Positions 16,203-23,919 of a stretch of DNA of 47,675 nt are shown one piece after another (the first letter of the stretch is position 1; each line of letters begins with the position of its first letter). This stretch comes from Solirubrobacteraceae bacterium. GTDB lineage: Bacteria; Actinomycetota; Thermoleophilia; Solirubrobacterales; Solirubrobacteraceae. The translations under genes and the position numbers were made by a program. Where the stretch lies: positions 1 through 47,675 of the forward strand of contig JAICYC010000018.1 of NCBI GenBank assembly GCA_025934395.1, written 5' to 3'. Under the pieces are notes generated by a model. The model had not been told where the DNA came from. It did not search any database and was given only the letters and a program-made list of their open reading frames with translations.

Positions 16203-17897
16203 CTAGCGGTGCATCGCGTCCACGTCCGGCATGCCGACGTAGCGCATGATCACAACTGCTGTATCGTCAGCCTGGGGCCCAATCTGAAATCGATCGAGCG
16301 CGTCGACCACGACCGACCGCACGCGATCCGGCGGCTGAAGGCGGGTTCCGTGCAAGATCTCTTGCAGCCGGGCGGCCCCGAAACGCTCGCCGTCGCGCCC
16401 GATCGCGTCGGTGACGCCGTCGGTGTAGGCCACGAGAGTCTCCCCGGGGTTCAGCTTCACCGACACCTCCGGGCAGATCAGTTCGGGGAACGCGCCGAGG
16501 AGCGTGCCGTACTCGCCCACCTCGGAGATCCCGTCGGCGGCGAGGCGCAGCAGCGGCGGATGCCCGCCGCACGCGACCTCCACCCGGTCCCCGGCGATCC
16601 GCGCGCAGAGCGCGGTGCAGACGGTCATCGCGGGACGGCGCTTGAGCGCGGCGTCGACCCGCGCGAGGATCTCCGCGGGCTGCTCCTCGAAGTCGGGCGC
16701 CGCCGAGGCGGTGTGGCGCACGAGCGAGGTGACGGTGGCCGCGCCCACGCCCTTCCCGGTGACGTCACCGATGATCATCATCCAGCTCCCGTCCACCTCC
16801 CAGAAGTCGTAGAAGTCGCCGCCCACGTCGCTCTCCTCACCGGCGGGGCGATAGAGCGCGGATATCTCCCAGCCCGGGACCTGCGGCAGCGCCTCGGGCA
16901 GCAGGCTGTTCTGCAGCGTCCTCGCGATCCCGCGGCGCAGCGTGTAGAGACGTGAGTTCTCGACCGCGAGCGCCGCGCGATCGGCGATCTGCTGCGCGAA
17001 GCCGACGTCGCTCTCGTCGAAGGAGCGTGCGGACTCCGAGCTGACGAGCGTGAGCGCCCCGAACGTGCGCCCGCTGACGCGCATCGGCACGATCACCACG
17101 GAGCGCAGCCCGACCTCGCGCAGCAGCTCCAGGTGCTGCTCGTCGAGCGCGGCCGCCACCAGCATCTCGTCCGGGATCTCGAGGTAGAGCTGGGGTTCGC
17201 CGGTGCTCCACACGCGTCCGAGGCCGCGCTCGGGGTCGAGCCGGTCGGCCTCGTAGGTGCGCAGCTGCGCGGCGGTCCGCAGCTTGTCGGGATCCAGGTG
17301 GGCGACCGCCACCGGCTCGCGCGCACCGCGCTCGTCGAACAGATCGACGGCGCACCAGTCGGCGATCTGGGGGACGACGAGCCCCGCTACGTTGCGAAGC
17401 GTCTGCTGGTGGTCGAGGGAGGACGCCAGCACGCTCCCAACACGCACCAGGAACTCGCTGCGCAGCGCGGCGCGCTTGGCCTCGGTGACGTCCTCGATGA
17501 TCGTCACGGCGGCCTCCTCGCCGCCGACCGCATCGGCGACGAGCGCGGCCTTCAGCAGCACCCACTGCTCGTTGCCGGTCTCGCGGTGCACCGAGCGCAG
17601 CAGCAGCGGCTCCGGGTCTTCGCCGCGCAGCACGCGCACGGAGGGCAGGTCGTCGAGGCGCACCGGCTCGCCGTCCTCTCCGAACGTGTCGTAGGGGTCC
17701 ATCAGCTCCTGGGGGTCCGACGCGCGCAGCTCCTCCAGCGAGCCGATGCCGAGGCGCTCGAGCGCGGCCTGGTTGGCGTAGAGCAGCCGGTTGTCGCGCC
17801 CGCGGATCGTGACCGCGTCGGCGAGCGCGTTGACCACGGCGATGAACGCGCTCGGCGCGAGCTCGGGAATGATCCGCTCTCGCTGCGCCCTCTCCAC
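16203..17897 (-). CDS. PAS-GAF sensor PP2C (SpoIIE/RsbU-type) serine phosphatase
   Basis: A 564-residue cytoplasmic sensor phosphatase. It has a PAS domain (about 15-125, with RDNRLLYANQAALERLGI and TIIEDVTEAKRAAL), a GAF domain (about 150-310) and a PP2C/SpoIIE domain (about 335-555) whose metal-binding motifs are SDVGGDFYD, IGDVTGKG, AYTDGVTDA and ADDTAVV. It should dephosphorylate a STAS-domain serine, and the STAS-HATPase fusion encoded 30 nt downstream is the obvious partner. The GTG start at 17897 lies 6 nt after GATAAT; an ATG at 17945 is an alternative. Confidence 0.9.
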   Translation of the reverse strand: MERAQRERIIPELAPSAFIAVVNALADAVTIRGRDNRLLYANQAALERLGIGSLEELRASDPQELMDPYDTFGEDGEPVRLDDLPSVRVLRGEDPEPLLLRSVHRETGNEQWVLLKAALVADAVGGEEAAVTIIEDVTEAKRAALRSEFLVRVGSVLASSLDHQQTLRNVAGLVVPQIADWCAVDLFDERGAREPVAVAHLDPDKLRTAAQLRTYEADRLDPERGLGRVWSTGEPQLYLEIPDEMLVAAALDEQHLELLREVGLRSVVIVPMRVSGRTFGALTLVSSESARSFDESDVGFAQQIADRAALAVENSRLYTLRRGIARTLQNSLLPEALPQVPGWEISALYRPAGEESDVGGDFYDFWEVDGSWMMIIGDVTGKGVGAATVTSLVRHTASAAPDFEEQPAEILARVDAALKRRPAMTVCTALCARIAGDRVEVACGGHPPLLRLAADGISEVGEYGTLLGAFPELICPEVSVKLNPGETLVAYTDGVTDAIGRDGERFGAARLQEILHGTRLQPPDRVRSVVVDALDRFQIGPQADDTAVVIMRYVGMPDVDAMHR

Positions 17898-17903
17898 ACG
17901 GCG

Positions 17904-17909
17904 ATTATC
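17904..17909 (-). promoter_or_regulatory. Leaderless-type -10 box, PP2C phosphatase
   Basis: GATAAT, the best match to TATAAT in the window, ends 6 nt before the GTG at 17897. It would let the phosphatase and the STAS-HATPase gene be transcribed apart from the ABC1-type kinase gene. Confidence 0.5.
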
Positions 17910-17962
17910 CCGCACCCGGGCCCGCGCGGCGGACAGGAGTCTCATTCGGGGCGGTGCGAGCG

Positions 17963-19366
17963 TCAGCTCGCGCGGAGGCCGCTGTGCCCGTAGAACCGGG
18001 CCTCGGCCCGCCCCAGCTCGGTCACCGGCGGCTCGCCGTAGATCCACTCGCGCGCGATCCGGTGCCAGTTGGCGCGCGCGTGCAACTGCGAGAGCACAGC
18101 GAGCGTGAGCATCTCCATGCGCCTGCCGAACAGGTGCTCGGGGCGCATGTCCTGATGGCGCATCTCGCGGAAGTGGCTCGAGCGCGGGTCGGAGCTCTCG
18201 ATCATCACCTGGGTGGCGATCTCGGGCGTGAGCTGCACTGGTTCGTCGGCGGTGGTGTACCACCAGATCGCGTCGCGCACGAACGCGAGCAGGTTCGCGG
18301 GGTCCACGCGCTCCGGTTCGGGCAGGAAACCGGAGCCGGCGAGCAGCGCGTGCAGCGCGTCGGCGTCGCCCTCCACGACCGCCCGCTGGGCGGCGAGCTC
18401 GAGCTCGACCGGCTCGGGCTCCAGCCGCTTGAACAGGCCGAAGTCGAGGAACGCCACGGTGCCGTCCTCGAGCACGAGGAAGTTGCCCGGATGCGGGTCG
18501 CCGGAGAACTGCCGGTGGCGGTACAGGCAGCCGAGGAAGAAGCGGAAGATGATCTCGCCGACGCGATCGCGCTCGGCCTGCGGGTGTCCCTTGAGCTCCT
18601 CGAAACCGGTGCCCTTCACGTATTCGCTGACGAGCACGTGCTCGTGCGAGAGCGAGGTCACCACGTCGGGCACGCGGATGAACGGATGGCCCCTGAAGAT
18701 GCGCGACAGGGAGCGCTGGTTCTGCGCCTCGAGCTCGTAGTCGAGCTCCTCGGAGATGCGCTCGCGGATCTCCTCGGCGACCGCCTTGACGTCCATCCCG
18801 GGCGTCATCCGCTTGATCAGGCGCATGATCATCTCGAGGTTCTGCATGTCCGCGCGCACCGCGGCGGCGACGCCGGGGTACTGCACCTTGACCGCGACCT
18901 CGCGCCCGTCGTCTGCGAGCGTGGCGCGGTAGACCTGCCCGATCGACGCGGCTGCGATCGGCTCCTGCTGGAACTCGGAGAAGACGTCGTCGATGTCCTC
19001 TTCGAGGTCCTCCTCGATCACCCGGCGCATCTGCTTGAAGGACACGGTCGGCGCGGCGTCCCGGAGCTTGGCGAGCTCGCGCTGGAACTCGTCGCGATGC
19101 TCCTCCGCGACGAGGCCCACGTCGAGGAACGACATCACCTGGCCGAGCTTCATCGCGGCGCCCTTCATCGTCCCGAGCACCTGCACGATCTGCTTGGCCG
19201 TCTCGAGCTGGCGGCGTGACATGGCCTCGTGCGAGGCCTCCTCGTCGCGCGCGATGTTGGCGGCGCGGGTGCCGAACTGCTTGACGGCCTCGCTCGCGGC
19301 GAGCGAGGCGACGGTCGCGGTGCGGCGCACACGCGAGGTGGGGATCTTCTCGTTCTCGCGCGGCAT
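17963..19366 (-). CDS. ABC1/AarF/UbiB-family atypical kinase
   Basis: A 467-residue member of the UbiB/ABC1 protein-kinase-like family. The diagnostic KxGQ helix is MKLGQVMSF, the Ala-rich loop replacing the P-loop is AAASIGQVYRA, the ATP lysine lies in VAVKVQYPG, and the active-site motifs are GDPHPGNF and FLDFGLF. There is no C-terminal membrane span. Family members support isoprenoid lipid or quinone homeostasis; the target here is unknown. The start is 7 nt after TAGCAT. Confidence 0.9.
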   Translation of the reverse strand: MPRENEKIPTSRVRRTATVASLAASEAVKQFGTRAANIARDEEASHEAMSRRQLETAKQIVQVLGTMKGAAMKLGQVMSFLDVGLVAEEHRDEFQRELAKLRDAAPTVSFKQMRRVIEEDLEEDIDDVFSEFQQEPIAAASIGQVYRATLADDGREVAVKVQYPGVAAAVRADMQNLEMIMRLIKRMTPGMDVKAVAEEIRERISEELDYELEAQNQRSLSRIFRGHPFIRVPDVVTSLSHEHVLVSEYVKGTGFEELKGHPQAERDRVGEIIFRFFLGCLYRHRQFSGDPHPGNFLVLEDGTVAFLDFGLFKRLEPEPVELELAAQRAVVEGDADALHALLAGSGFLPEPERVDPANLLAFVRDAIWWYTTADEPVQLTPEIATQVMIESSDPRSSHFREMRHQDMRPEHLFGRRMEMLTLAVLSQLHARANWHRIAREWIYGEPPVTELGRAEARFYGHSGLRAS

Positions 19367-19373
19367 CGCGTAA

Positions 19374-19379
19374 ATGCTA
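19374..19379 (-). promoter_or_regulatory. Leaderless-type -10 box, ABC1-type kinase
   Basis: TAGCAT ends 7 nt before the ATG at 19366. Confidence 0.5.
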
Positions 19380-19417
19380 CGAACCGTGCCTGCGCGCTTG
19401 CGTGCGGCTCAGAGGGC

Positions 19418-20236
19418 TCAGGAGCCGGCGCGCTGCACTTTCGAGCCGGGCACGATGTCGTCGCTGCCGTCCTCCCACCGCACCCACGCCTTCGTACCGC
19501 CGTCGTAGTCGGCGCCGAGCAGCACGAGCGTGGCGGGCTGCTCGGACACCGTGCACGGCTCCGAGCCCTCCGGGTCGAGGCCGCGCCACACGCGGATGAA
19601 CGCGTTCTCCTCCCACTCGCGACCGACCGTGGTGGTGTCGGCGTGCCCCGGATAGATCACCGTTGCGGGGTTGAGTTCCATGAGCGTGCCCATGATCGAG
19701 TCGCGCAGGTCCGCGTAGGTGGTGTGGCCGGGTGCTTTCACGCCGCCCACGGAGCCCTTGAACAGCGTGTCGCCCGTGAACACGCCGACGCTGCCGTCCT
19801 CCCCGTCGGTGACGAGGAACGAGAGCATGCCGCCGGTGTGCCCGGGCGTGTGCAGGGCACGCACCCGCAGGCCGCCGAAGCTCAGCTCGTCGCCCGCCTC
19901 GATCGCATCGATGTGCCCCTCGCCGGCGGCGCCGTGCTCCTGGCCCGCGGCGACGGAGGCGTCGGCGAGCAGCAGCTGCTCGCGTTCGCTGAGGAGCACC
20001 GCGATCGCGGGCCAGCGCTCGCGCAGCGCGGGGACCTCGCTGACGTGGTCGTAGTGGTGGTGGGTGAGCAGCACGTGCGACGGCTCCAGCCCGTGCTGCT
20101 GCGCCGCCTCGAGGAGCCCCTCCAGCGGTCCGCCCGCGTCGATGAAGAACGCTGGGCCGCCGCGGCCGTCGGCGACGAGGAACGTGTTGGATACGAAGTG
20201 CGGATGGGTGGCCTGCTCGACGAGCACCGCGGCCAT
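19418..20236 (-). CDS. Glyoxalase-II-like MBL hydrolase with C-terminal beta extension
   Basis: A 272-residue MBL-fold protein. Metal-binding motifs are LTHHHYDHVSE, HTPGHTGGM, FTGDTLF and IYPGHADTTTV, closest to GloB-type thioesterases. The last 45 residues (ATLVLLGADYDGGTKAWVRW, then EDGSDDIVPG) look like an added small beta-barrel. It lies 19 nt downstream of purD and is presumably co-transcribed; glyoxalase I is encoded divergently on the other side of purD. The ATG at 20236 is preceded by a short AAGG; the open frame extends upstream only into purD. Confidence 0.87.
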   Translation of the reverse strand: MAAVLVEQATHPHFVSNTFLVADGRGGPAFFIDAGGPLEGLLEAAQQHGLEPSHVLLTHHHYDHVSEVPALRERWPAIAVLLSEREQLLLADASVAAGQEHGAAGEGHIDAIEAGDELSFGGLRVRALHTPGHTGGMLSFLVTDGEDGSVGVFTGDTLFKGSVGGVKAPGHTTYADLRDSIMGTLMELNPATVIYPGHADTTTVGREWEENAFIRVWRGLDPEGSEPCTVSEQPATLVLLGADYDGGTKAWVRWEDGSDDIVPGSKVQRAGS

Positions 20237-20255
20237 CCTTGCACGAAAGCGCGGG

Positions 20256-21590
20256 TCAGGCGGGGTTCGACAGCAGCGGGGCGTGGGCGAGGCGCTGCAG
20301 GTAGGCGAGGTCGCCCACATCGCGCCGCCACTCGAGCACCGAGACCCCCGCGGCGGCCTCGGCGACCGTGGCGCGCGCAGCCTCCAGCGTGGGCGCGGTG
20401 GCCACGAGCGCCACTGCGCGCGAGGTGCCGACCGTGCGGTAGGCGCGCTCGCCGGCGCCGACCGCCGCGGAGAAGTAGACCTCGCAGCCGCGTGCGGCGA
20501 GCGCGTCTACGTCGAGCGCGAACTCGTAGGCGCCGCCCTTGCGCAGCGCGTAGTCGGGCGAGACGAGGTACAGCACCACCGACGCGTCGCCGCGCAGCCG
20601 CACGTCGGCCGCGCCGAGCTCGCCTGCGGCGATCGCGCGCATCACCTCCGGCCAGCTGCAGTCCAGCAGGGTCATGATGTTCATGCACTCCGGATCGCCG
20701 AAGCGAGCGTTGAACTCGATCACCTTCACGCCCTCGGCGGTGGCGAAGAAGCCGCTGTTCATCACGCCGCTGAAATGGCGCCCTTCGGCCCCGAGGCGCG
20801 CGATCACGCGCTCGATGATCGAGCACGCCTGCTCGTAGTGCGCGCGGGTCATGAACGGCAGGACCGCGCCGGGCATCGTGAGCGAGCCCATGCCGCCCGT
20901 GCCGGGGCCCTCGTCGCCGTCGTAGCGGTAGGGGTAGTCGTAGGTGGAGGGCGGGAAGAAGACCGTGCGCCCGTCGCTGATCGCCTGGATCGTGAACTCG
21001 GGGCCGTCGATCCGCTCCTCGACGAGCACCGTGCCGCCGTCGCCCCGCTCGAGCAGCTCGCGCGCGTACGCGCGCGCGTCCGCGTGGGTGTCGAGGTGCG
21101 GGCCCATCACCTTCACGCCCTTGCCGCCGGTGAGCCCGGAGGGCTTGACGACCACGGGTGCGTCGCCGAACGAGCCCACCGCAGCGTCGACCTCGTCGCG
21201 CGCGCGCGCGATCCGCAGCCGCGGCACGGCCTCGGGCGCGACCTCGGCCAGCAGCTCGCGCGCGAACGTCTTGTTCCACTCGATCTCCGCGCCCGCACGG
21301 GTGGGGCCCACCGCGCTCACGCCCGCCGCCTGGAGCGCATCCACCACCCCCGCCTGGAGGGGTTCGTCGGCGCTCACCATCGCCACGTCCACCTCGCGCT
21401 CGCGCGCGAACGCGCTCACGGTGCCGGGGTCGCAGACGTCGCCCAGCGTGAAGGAGCCGCCCGAGCGCTGCACCGCGCCGAGGATCGTGGGGTTCTCGTG
21501 GCCCACGACCGCGTGCACCTCGCTGTGCTCGGCCATGCGCAGCGCAAGCGCGCTCTCGCGCCCACCGTGGCCTACGACGAGGGTCCGCAC
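20256..21590 (-). CDS. purD: Phosphoribosylamine-glycine ligase, archaeal-like type
   Basis: A 444-residue ATP-grasp enzyme of purine synthesis that joins phosphoribosylamine and glycine. Family marks are VVGHGGRESALA at the N-terminus, KPSGLTGGKGVKV, DGDEGPGTGGMGS and EFNARFGDPE. Several positions differ from common bacterial PurD: GLTGGKG instead of GLAAGKG, RES for REH, and a DYPYRYDGDEGP loop instead of the QDHKR loop; these resemble archaeal homologues. The GTG at 21590 is 7 nt after TAGACT and is chosen over an unsupported upstream extension. Confidence 0.92.
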   Translation of the reverse strand: MRTLVVGHGGRESALALRMAEHSEVHAVVGHENPTILGAVQRSGGSFTLGDVCDPGTVSAFAREREVDVAMVSADEPLQAGVVDALQAAGVSAVGPTRAGAEIEWNKTFARELLAEVAPEAVPRLRIARARDEVDAAVGSFGDAPVVVKPSGLTGGKGVKVMGPHLDTHADARAYARELLERGDGGTVLVEERIDGPEFTIQAISDGRTVFFPPSTYDYPYRYDGDEGPGTGGMGSLTMPGAVLPFMTRAHYEQACSIIERVIARLGAEGRHFSGVMNSGFFATAEGVKVIEFNARFGDPECMNIMTLLDCSWPEVMRAIAAGELGAADVRLRGDASVVLYLVSPDYALRKGGAYEFALDVDALAARGCEVYFSAAVGAGERAYRTVGTSRAVALVATAPTLEAARATVAEAAAGVSVLEWRRDVGDLAYLQRLAHAPLLSNPA

Positions 21591-21597
21591 GCGCGCC

Positions 21598-21603
21598 AGT
21601 CTA
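21598..21603 (-). promoter_or_regulatory. Leaderless-type -10 box, purD
   Basis: TAGACT on the minus strand ends 7 nt before the GTG at 21590. Confidence 0.5.
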
Positions 21604-21669
21604 GGGAAGAGGGCTGTGGCGGCGGCCGCACCGCGCGAGCGGGTGGCCGACGGGCCCGGGCGCTGCGCA

Positions 21670-21675
21670 TAGACT
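21670..21675 (+). promoter_or_regulatory. Leaderless-type -10 box, glyoxalase I
   Basis: TAGACT ends 7 nt before the ATG at 21683. The same hexamer and spacing serve purD on the opposite strand. Confidence 0.5.
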
Positions 21676-21682
21676 GCGCGCC

Positions 21683-22063
21683 ATGGCACTCATCCACACC
21701 TGCTATCGCATCACCGACATCGACCGCTCGGTGGCCTTCTACGAGGCGCTCGGCTTCCAGGAGGTCGGTCGCCTGCCGATCAAAGACGAGGCGATCAACG
21801 TCTTCATGAACCAGCCCGGCGACGGCGACATGCCGCGCCTGGAGCTCACGTACAACTTCGGAGTCGACTCCTACGAGCTCGGCACCGCCTACGGCCACAT
21901 CGCGATCACCGCGAGCGACCTCGACGGGACGCTCGCGAAGCTCGCCGACCAGGGGATCGAGCCGGAGAAGCCGCCCTACTCGGTGCGCGAGGGCGGGTCG
22001 CGGCTGTGCTTCGTCAGAGACCCCGACGGGTATCGAATCGAGCTGATCGAGACGTCCGGCTAG
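21683..22063 (+). CDS. gloA: Lactoylglutathione lyase-like VOC protein (glyoxalase I)
   Basis: A 126-residue vicinal-oxygen-chelate protein. Two beta-alpha-beta-beta-beta units carry the four metal ligands expected of glyoxalase I: His in HTCYRITD, Glu in RLELTYN, His in YGHIAI and Glu in RIELIET, plus the CFVRDPDGYRIEL signature. It should isomerise the thiohemiacetal of methylglyoxal. Actinobacteria often use thiols other than glutathione, so the cofactor thiol is open. Its 3' end overlaps the SnoaL gene by 4 bp, tail to tail. Confidence 0.93.
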   Translation: MALIHTCYRITDIDRSVAFYEALGFQEVGRLPIKDEAINVFMNQPGDGDMPRLELTYNFGVDSYELGTAYGHIAITASDLDGTLAKLADQGIEPEKPPYSVREGGSRLCFVRDPDGYRIELIETSG

Positions 22064-22455
22064 CCACCCCCGACCGCAGCCAGCCCCTCGGCACGATCGA
22101 GGTAAGCCCGGACGCGGACGATCAGACCGTCCCGGAACTCGTACAGGAACGCTGGGCGCTGGTCGACGCCGACCCCGCTGCTCGTTCCCCTGGCCGTCTC
22201 GTGCAGGAGCGCGAGCACCCGGTCGCCGAGATCCCGCAGCTCCTCGACCTCGAAGTGGTGATCTGCCATCGCCTCGTGAAAGCTCTTGAGGTACGTGAGG
22301 ATCTCCTCGCGACCGCGGAAGACAGCAGCCTCCGGGAACGCGGGGTCCTCCTCGAACTCGACGTCGGCGGCGGCATCGGCCAGGAAGGTCTCGAGATCAC
22401 CGCGGTTGAACGCCTCCCAAGCTCGGCGCACGGCTCCTACGTTCTGCGCGGACAT
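22060..22455 (-). CDS. SnoaL-like/NTF2-fold protein
   Basis: A 131-residue SnoaL-like protein: VRRAWEAFNRGDLETFLADA, VFRGREEILTYLKSF, then FLYEFRDGLIVRVRAYLD are the usual elements of this fold. Members are small enzymes or ligand binders; nothing identifies a substrate. It lies 39 nt downstream of a methyltransferase gene on the same strand and likely belongs to that transcript, though TAGTGA 6 nt before its ATG could be a weak own promoter. Confidence 0.85.
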   Translation of the reverse strand: MSAQNVGAVRRAWEAFNRGDLETFLADAAADVEFEEDPAFPEAAVFRGREEILTYLKSFHEAMADHHFEVEELRDLGDRVLALLHETARGTSSGVGVDQRPAFLYEFRDGLIVRVRAYLDRAEGLAAVGGG

Positions 22456-22494
22456 GGCTGCTCACTACCCGGCCGGTAGCGTCCGGATCAACCC

Positions 22495-23355
22495 CTAGCG
22501 CGAGCCCGACGCGATCAGCGTGACCCCCGGCAGCTCGATCGAGTCTCCGTTGCGATAGCCCTCGATGGCCGCGGCCGCACGCGCACGGATCGCCTCGACG
22601 CCCTCCTCCGGCAGCGCGGCGAGGAGCCCCGAGACGGGGCCCGCGAGGGCGCACGTTCGCGTCCACCAGTCGTCGAAGTCCTCGACGCGAACCGACACGG
22701 GCTCATCGTCGACGGCAACCTCCGACCACCCCGCCTCGGAGAGCAGCGACTCGAGCGCTCGGGGGTCCGAGAGCGAGAACGGTCCGGGCACGCCCGGCGG
22801 CGGGACCTGCGCGCCCAGCTGCTCGCCGATCGCGTCGAGCAGGATCGTCAGCCATGGGTTGCGCTCGCGCGCGGCCCAGACCGCAACCGCGACCCGCCCG
22901 CCCGGGCGGAGCACGCGCCGGATCTCGCGGGCGGCGCGCGCGTGGTTGGCCGCGAACATCATCCCCTCGCGGCACACGACCGCGTCGTAGGACTCCTCGG
23001 GCTCGTCGATCTCCTCCAGGTCGAGCACCTTGGTGGTGACATTCGAAAGCCCTTGCTCGGCAGCGCGCGAGGCGGCGATCGCGGTCATCTCGCGCGCCAC
23101 GTCGGAGCAGACCACCGCGCCCTCCGCACCGACCCGCTGAGCGGCAGCGATGCCCACGCTGCCCGGCCCGCAGGCGAGCTCCAGCACGCGCATGCCGGCG
23201 CCGACGCCGGCGGCGTCGAGCAGCCGCTCGGTGATGTCGGAGCTCCGCGCGTCCACGTAGTCGGCATGCTCGGCCCAGCCGGGCGCCACCGAGGCCCACA
23301 TGCCGTGAAGCCCCTTGCGCAGCTCGCTGTCGTTCGCTTCCGCCGCCATCGTCAC
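22495..23355 (-). CDS. Class I SAM-dependent methyltransferase (UbiE-like)
   Basis: A 286-residue methyltransferase. Motif I is VLELACGPGSVGIAAA, motif II VVCSDVAREM, then LSNVTTKVLDLEEI, and a post-core VLRPGGRVAVAVW, all typical of the Methyltransf_11/UbiE type. Substrate is unknown. The start could be GTG at 23355 or ATG at 23349. The SnoaL-like protein encoded next may act on the same small molecule. Confidence 0.88.
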   Translation of the reverse strand: MTMAAEANDSELRKGLHGMWASVAPGWAEHADYVDARSSDITERLLDAAGVGAGMRVLELACGPGSVGIAAAQRVGAEGAVVCSDVAREMTAIAASRAAEQGLSNVTTKVLDLEEIDEPEESYDAVVCREGMMFAANHARAAREIRRVLRPGGRVAVAVWAARERNPWLTILLDAIGEQLGAQVPPPGVPGPFSLSDPRALESLLSEAGWSEVAVDDEPVSVRVEDFDDWWTRTCALAGPVSGLLAALPEEGVEAIRARAAAAIEGYRNGDSIELPGVTLIASGSR

Positions 23356-23398
23356 CCCATCTCTTTGTTGATGCGTTGAGCGGGTCGCCCGGTCGCCC

Positions 23399-23422
23399 GG
23401 GGCGGCGGGCAGCCGCCGCCCC
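23399..23422 (-). terminator. Strong hairpin downstream of the small secreted protein gene
   Basis: GGGGCGGCGG and CCGCCGCCCC form a perfect 10-bp stem with a GCAG loop. It lies about 55 nt past the stop of the secreted-protein gene and before the methyltransferase gene. No T-run follows, so it may need a factor. Confidence 0.45.
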
Positions 23423-23476
23423 CGGCGAGGGAACAGCTCGTGTCGGTCACCGCGCCAGGTGCCGACGCCGTGCGAA

Positions 23477-23821
23477 CTAGCCTCGTTCGAAGTTGCTGCC
23501 GCCGTGGCAGGCTTCTCCGGGCACGCCCGGAGGGGTGTTGCCGAGCCTGTGTTCGGTCCCTGGCGACTGCACGATCACTTCGATCTGGCCGTTTTCTTCG
23601 CGGAAGTCGTTCAGACCCGAGAACGCACAGATCGAGTTCGCATGTTTCGGCGCAGCGGTGTTCTGTTCAGAACCCGAGCCGAAGACCCCCGGCGTACCTG
23701 GAGGACCCTTCACCTCCCCCGCGACCGCGCTGCTCGCGCCGTAGCCCGCTACGACCGCAGTCGAGATCACCGCAGCGAGCGTCGACCGTCTGCCAAGCGT
23801 GTCCATCCCGAAAAGCATCAC
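23477..23821 (-). CDS. Small secreted protein with two cysteines and PGxPG motifs
   Basis: A 114-residue protein with a clear signal peptide: RR at 11-12, hydrophobic core LAAVISTAVVAGYGASS, and an AVAG cleavage site near residue 34. The mature part has Gly/Pro-rich ends (PPGTPG, PPGVPG) around an HANSICAFSGLND core and a second Cys in GEACHGG. The SxCAFSGL...PG.xC layout resembles exported proteins I have seen in soil actinobacteria, of unknown role. The two Cys could form a disulfide. The ATG at 23821 follows AAGGAGGT, the strongest Shine-Dalgarno sequence in the window. Confidence 0.8.
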   Translation of the reverse strand: MMLFGMDTLGRRSTLAAVISTAVVAGYGASSAVAGEVKGPPGTPGVFGSGSEQNTAAPKHANSICAFSGLNDFREENGQIEVIVQSPGTEHRLGNTPPGVPGEACHGGSNFERG

Positions 23822-23904
23822 TACCTCCTTGTATCTGCTTTATCGCACGCGGTCGCGAGCCTAACAGCAGCGAAGCTGCTGCGCGCGGCGCCCTCGGCCG
23901 GCGC

Positions 23905-23910
23905 TACTCT
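23905..23910 (+). promoter_or_regulatory. Leaderless-type -10 box, 110-residue unknown protein
   Basis: TACTCT ends 9 nt before the GTG at 23920. Confidence 0.35.
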
Positions 23911-23919
23911 CTCCCGTGG

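Noticed and set aside
15417-19366. A new defence or signalling island around the STAS/PP2C/ABC1 genes
   Set aside because: The genes belong to known housekeeping-type families, with no nuclease, toxin or mobile marker; only the domain fusion is unusual.
10956-20236. Three MBL-fold genes as a resistance or degradation cluster
   Set aside because: They are of different subtypes, in separate transcripts, with unrelated genes between them.
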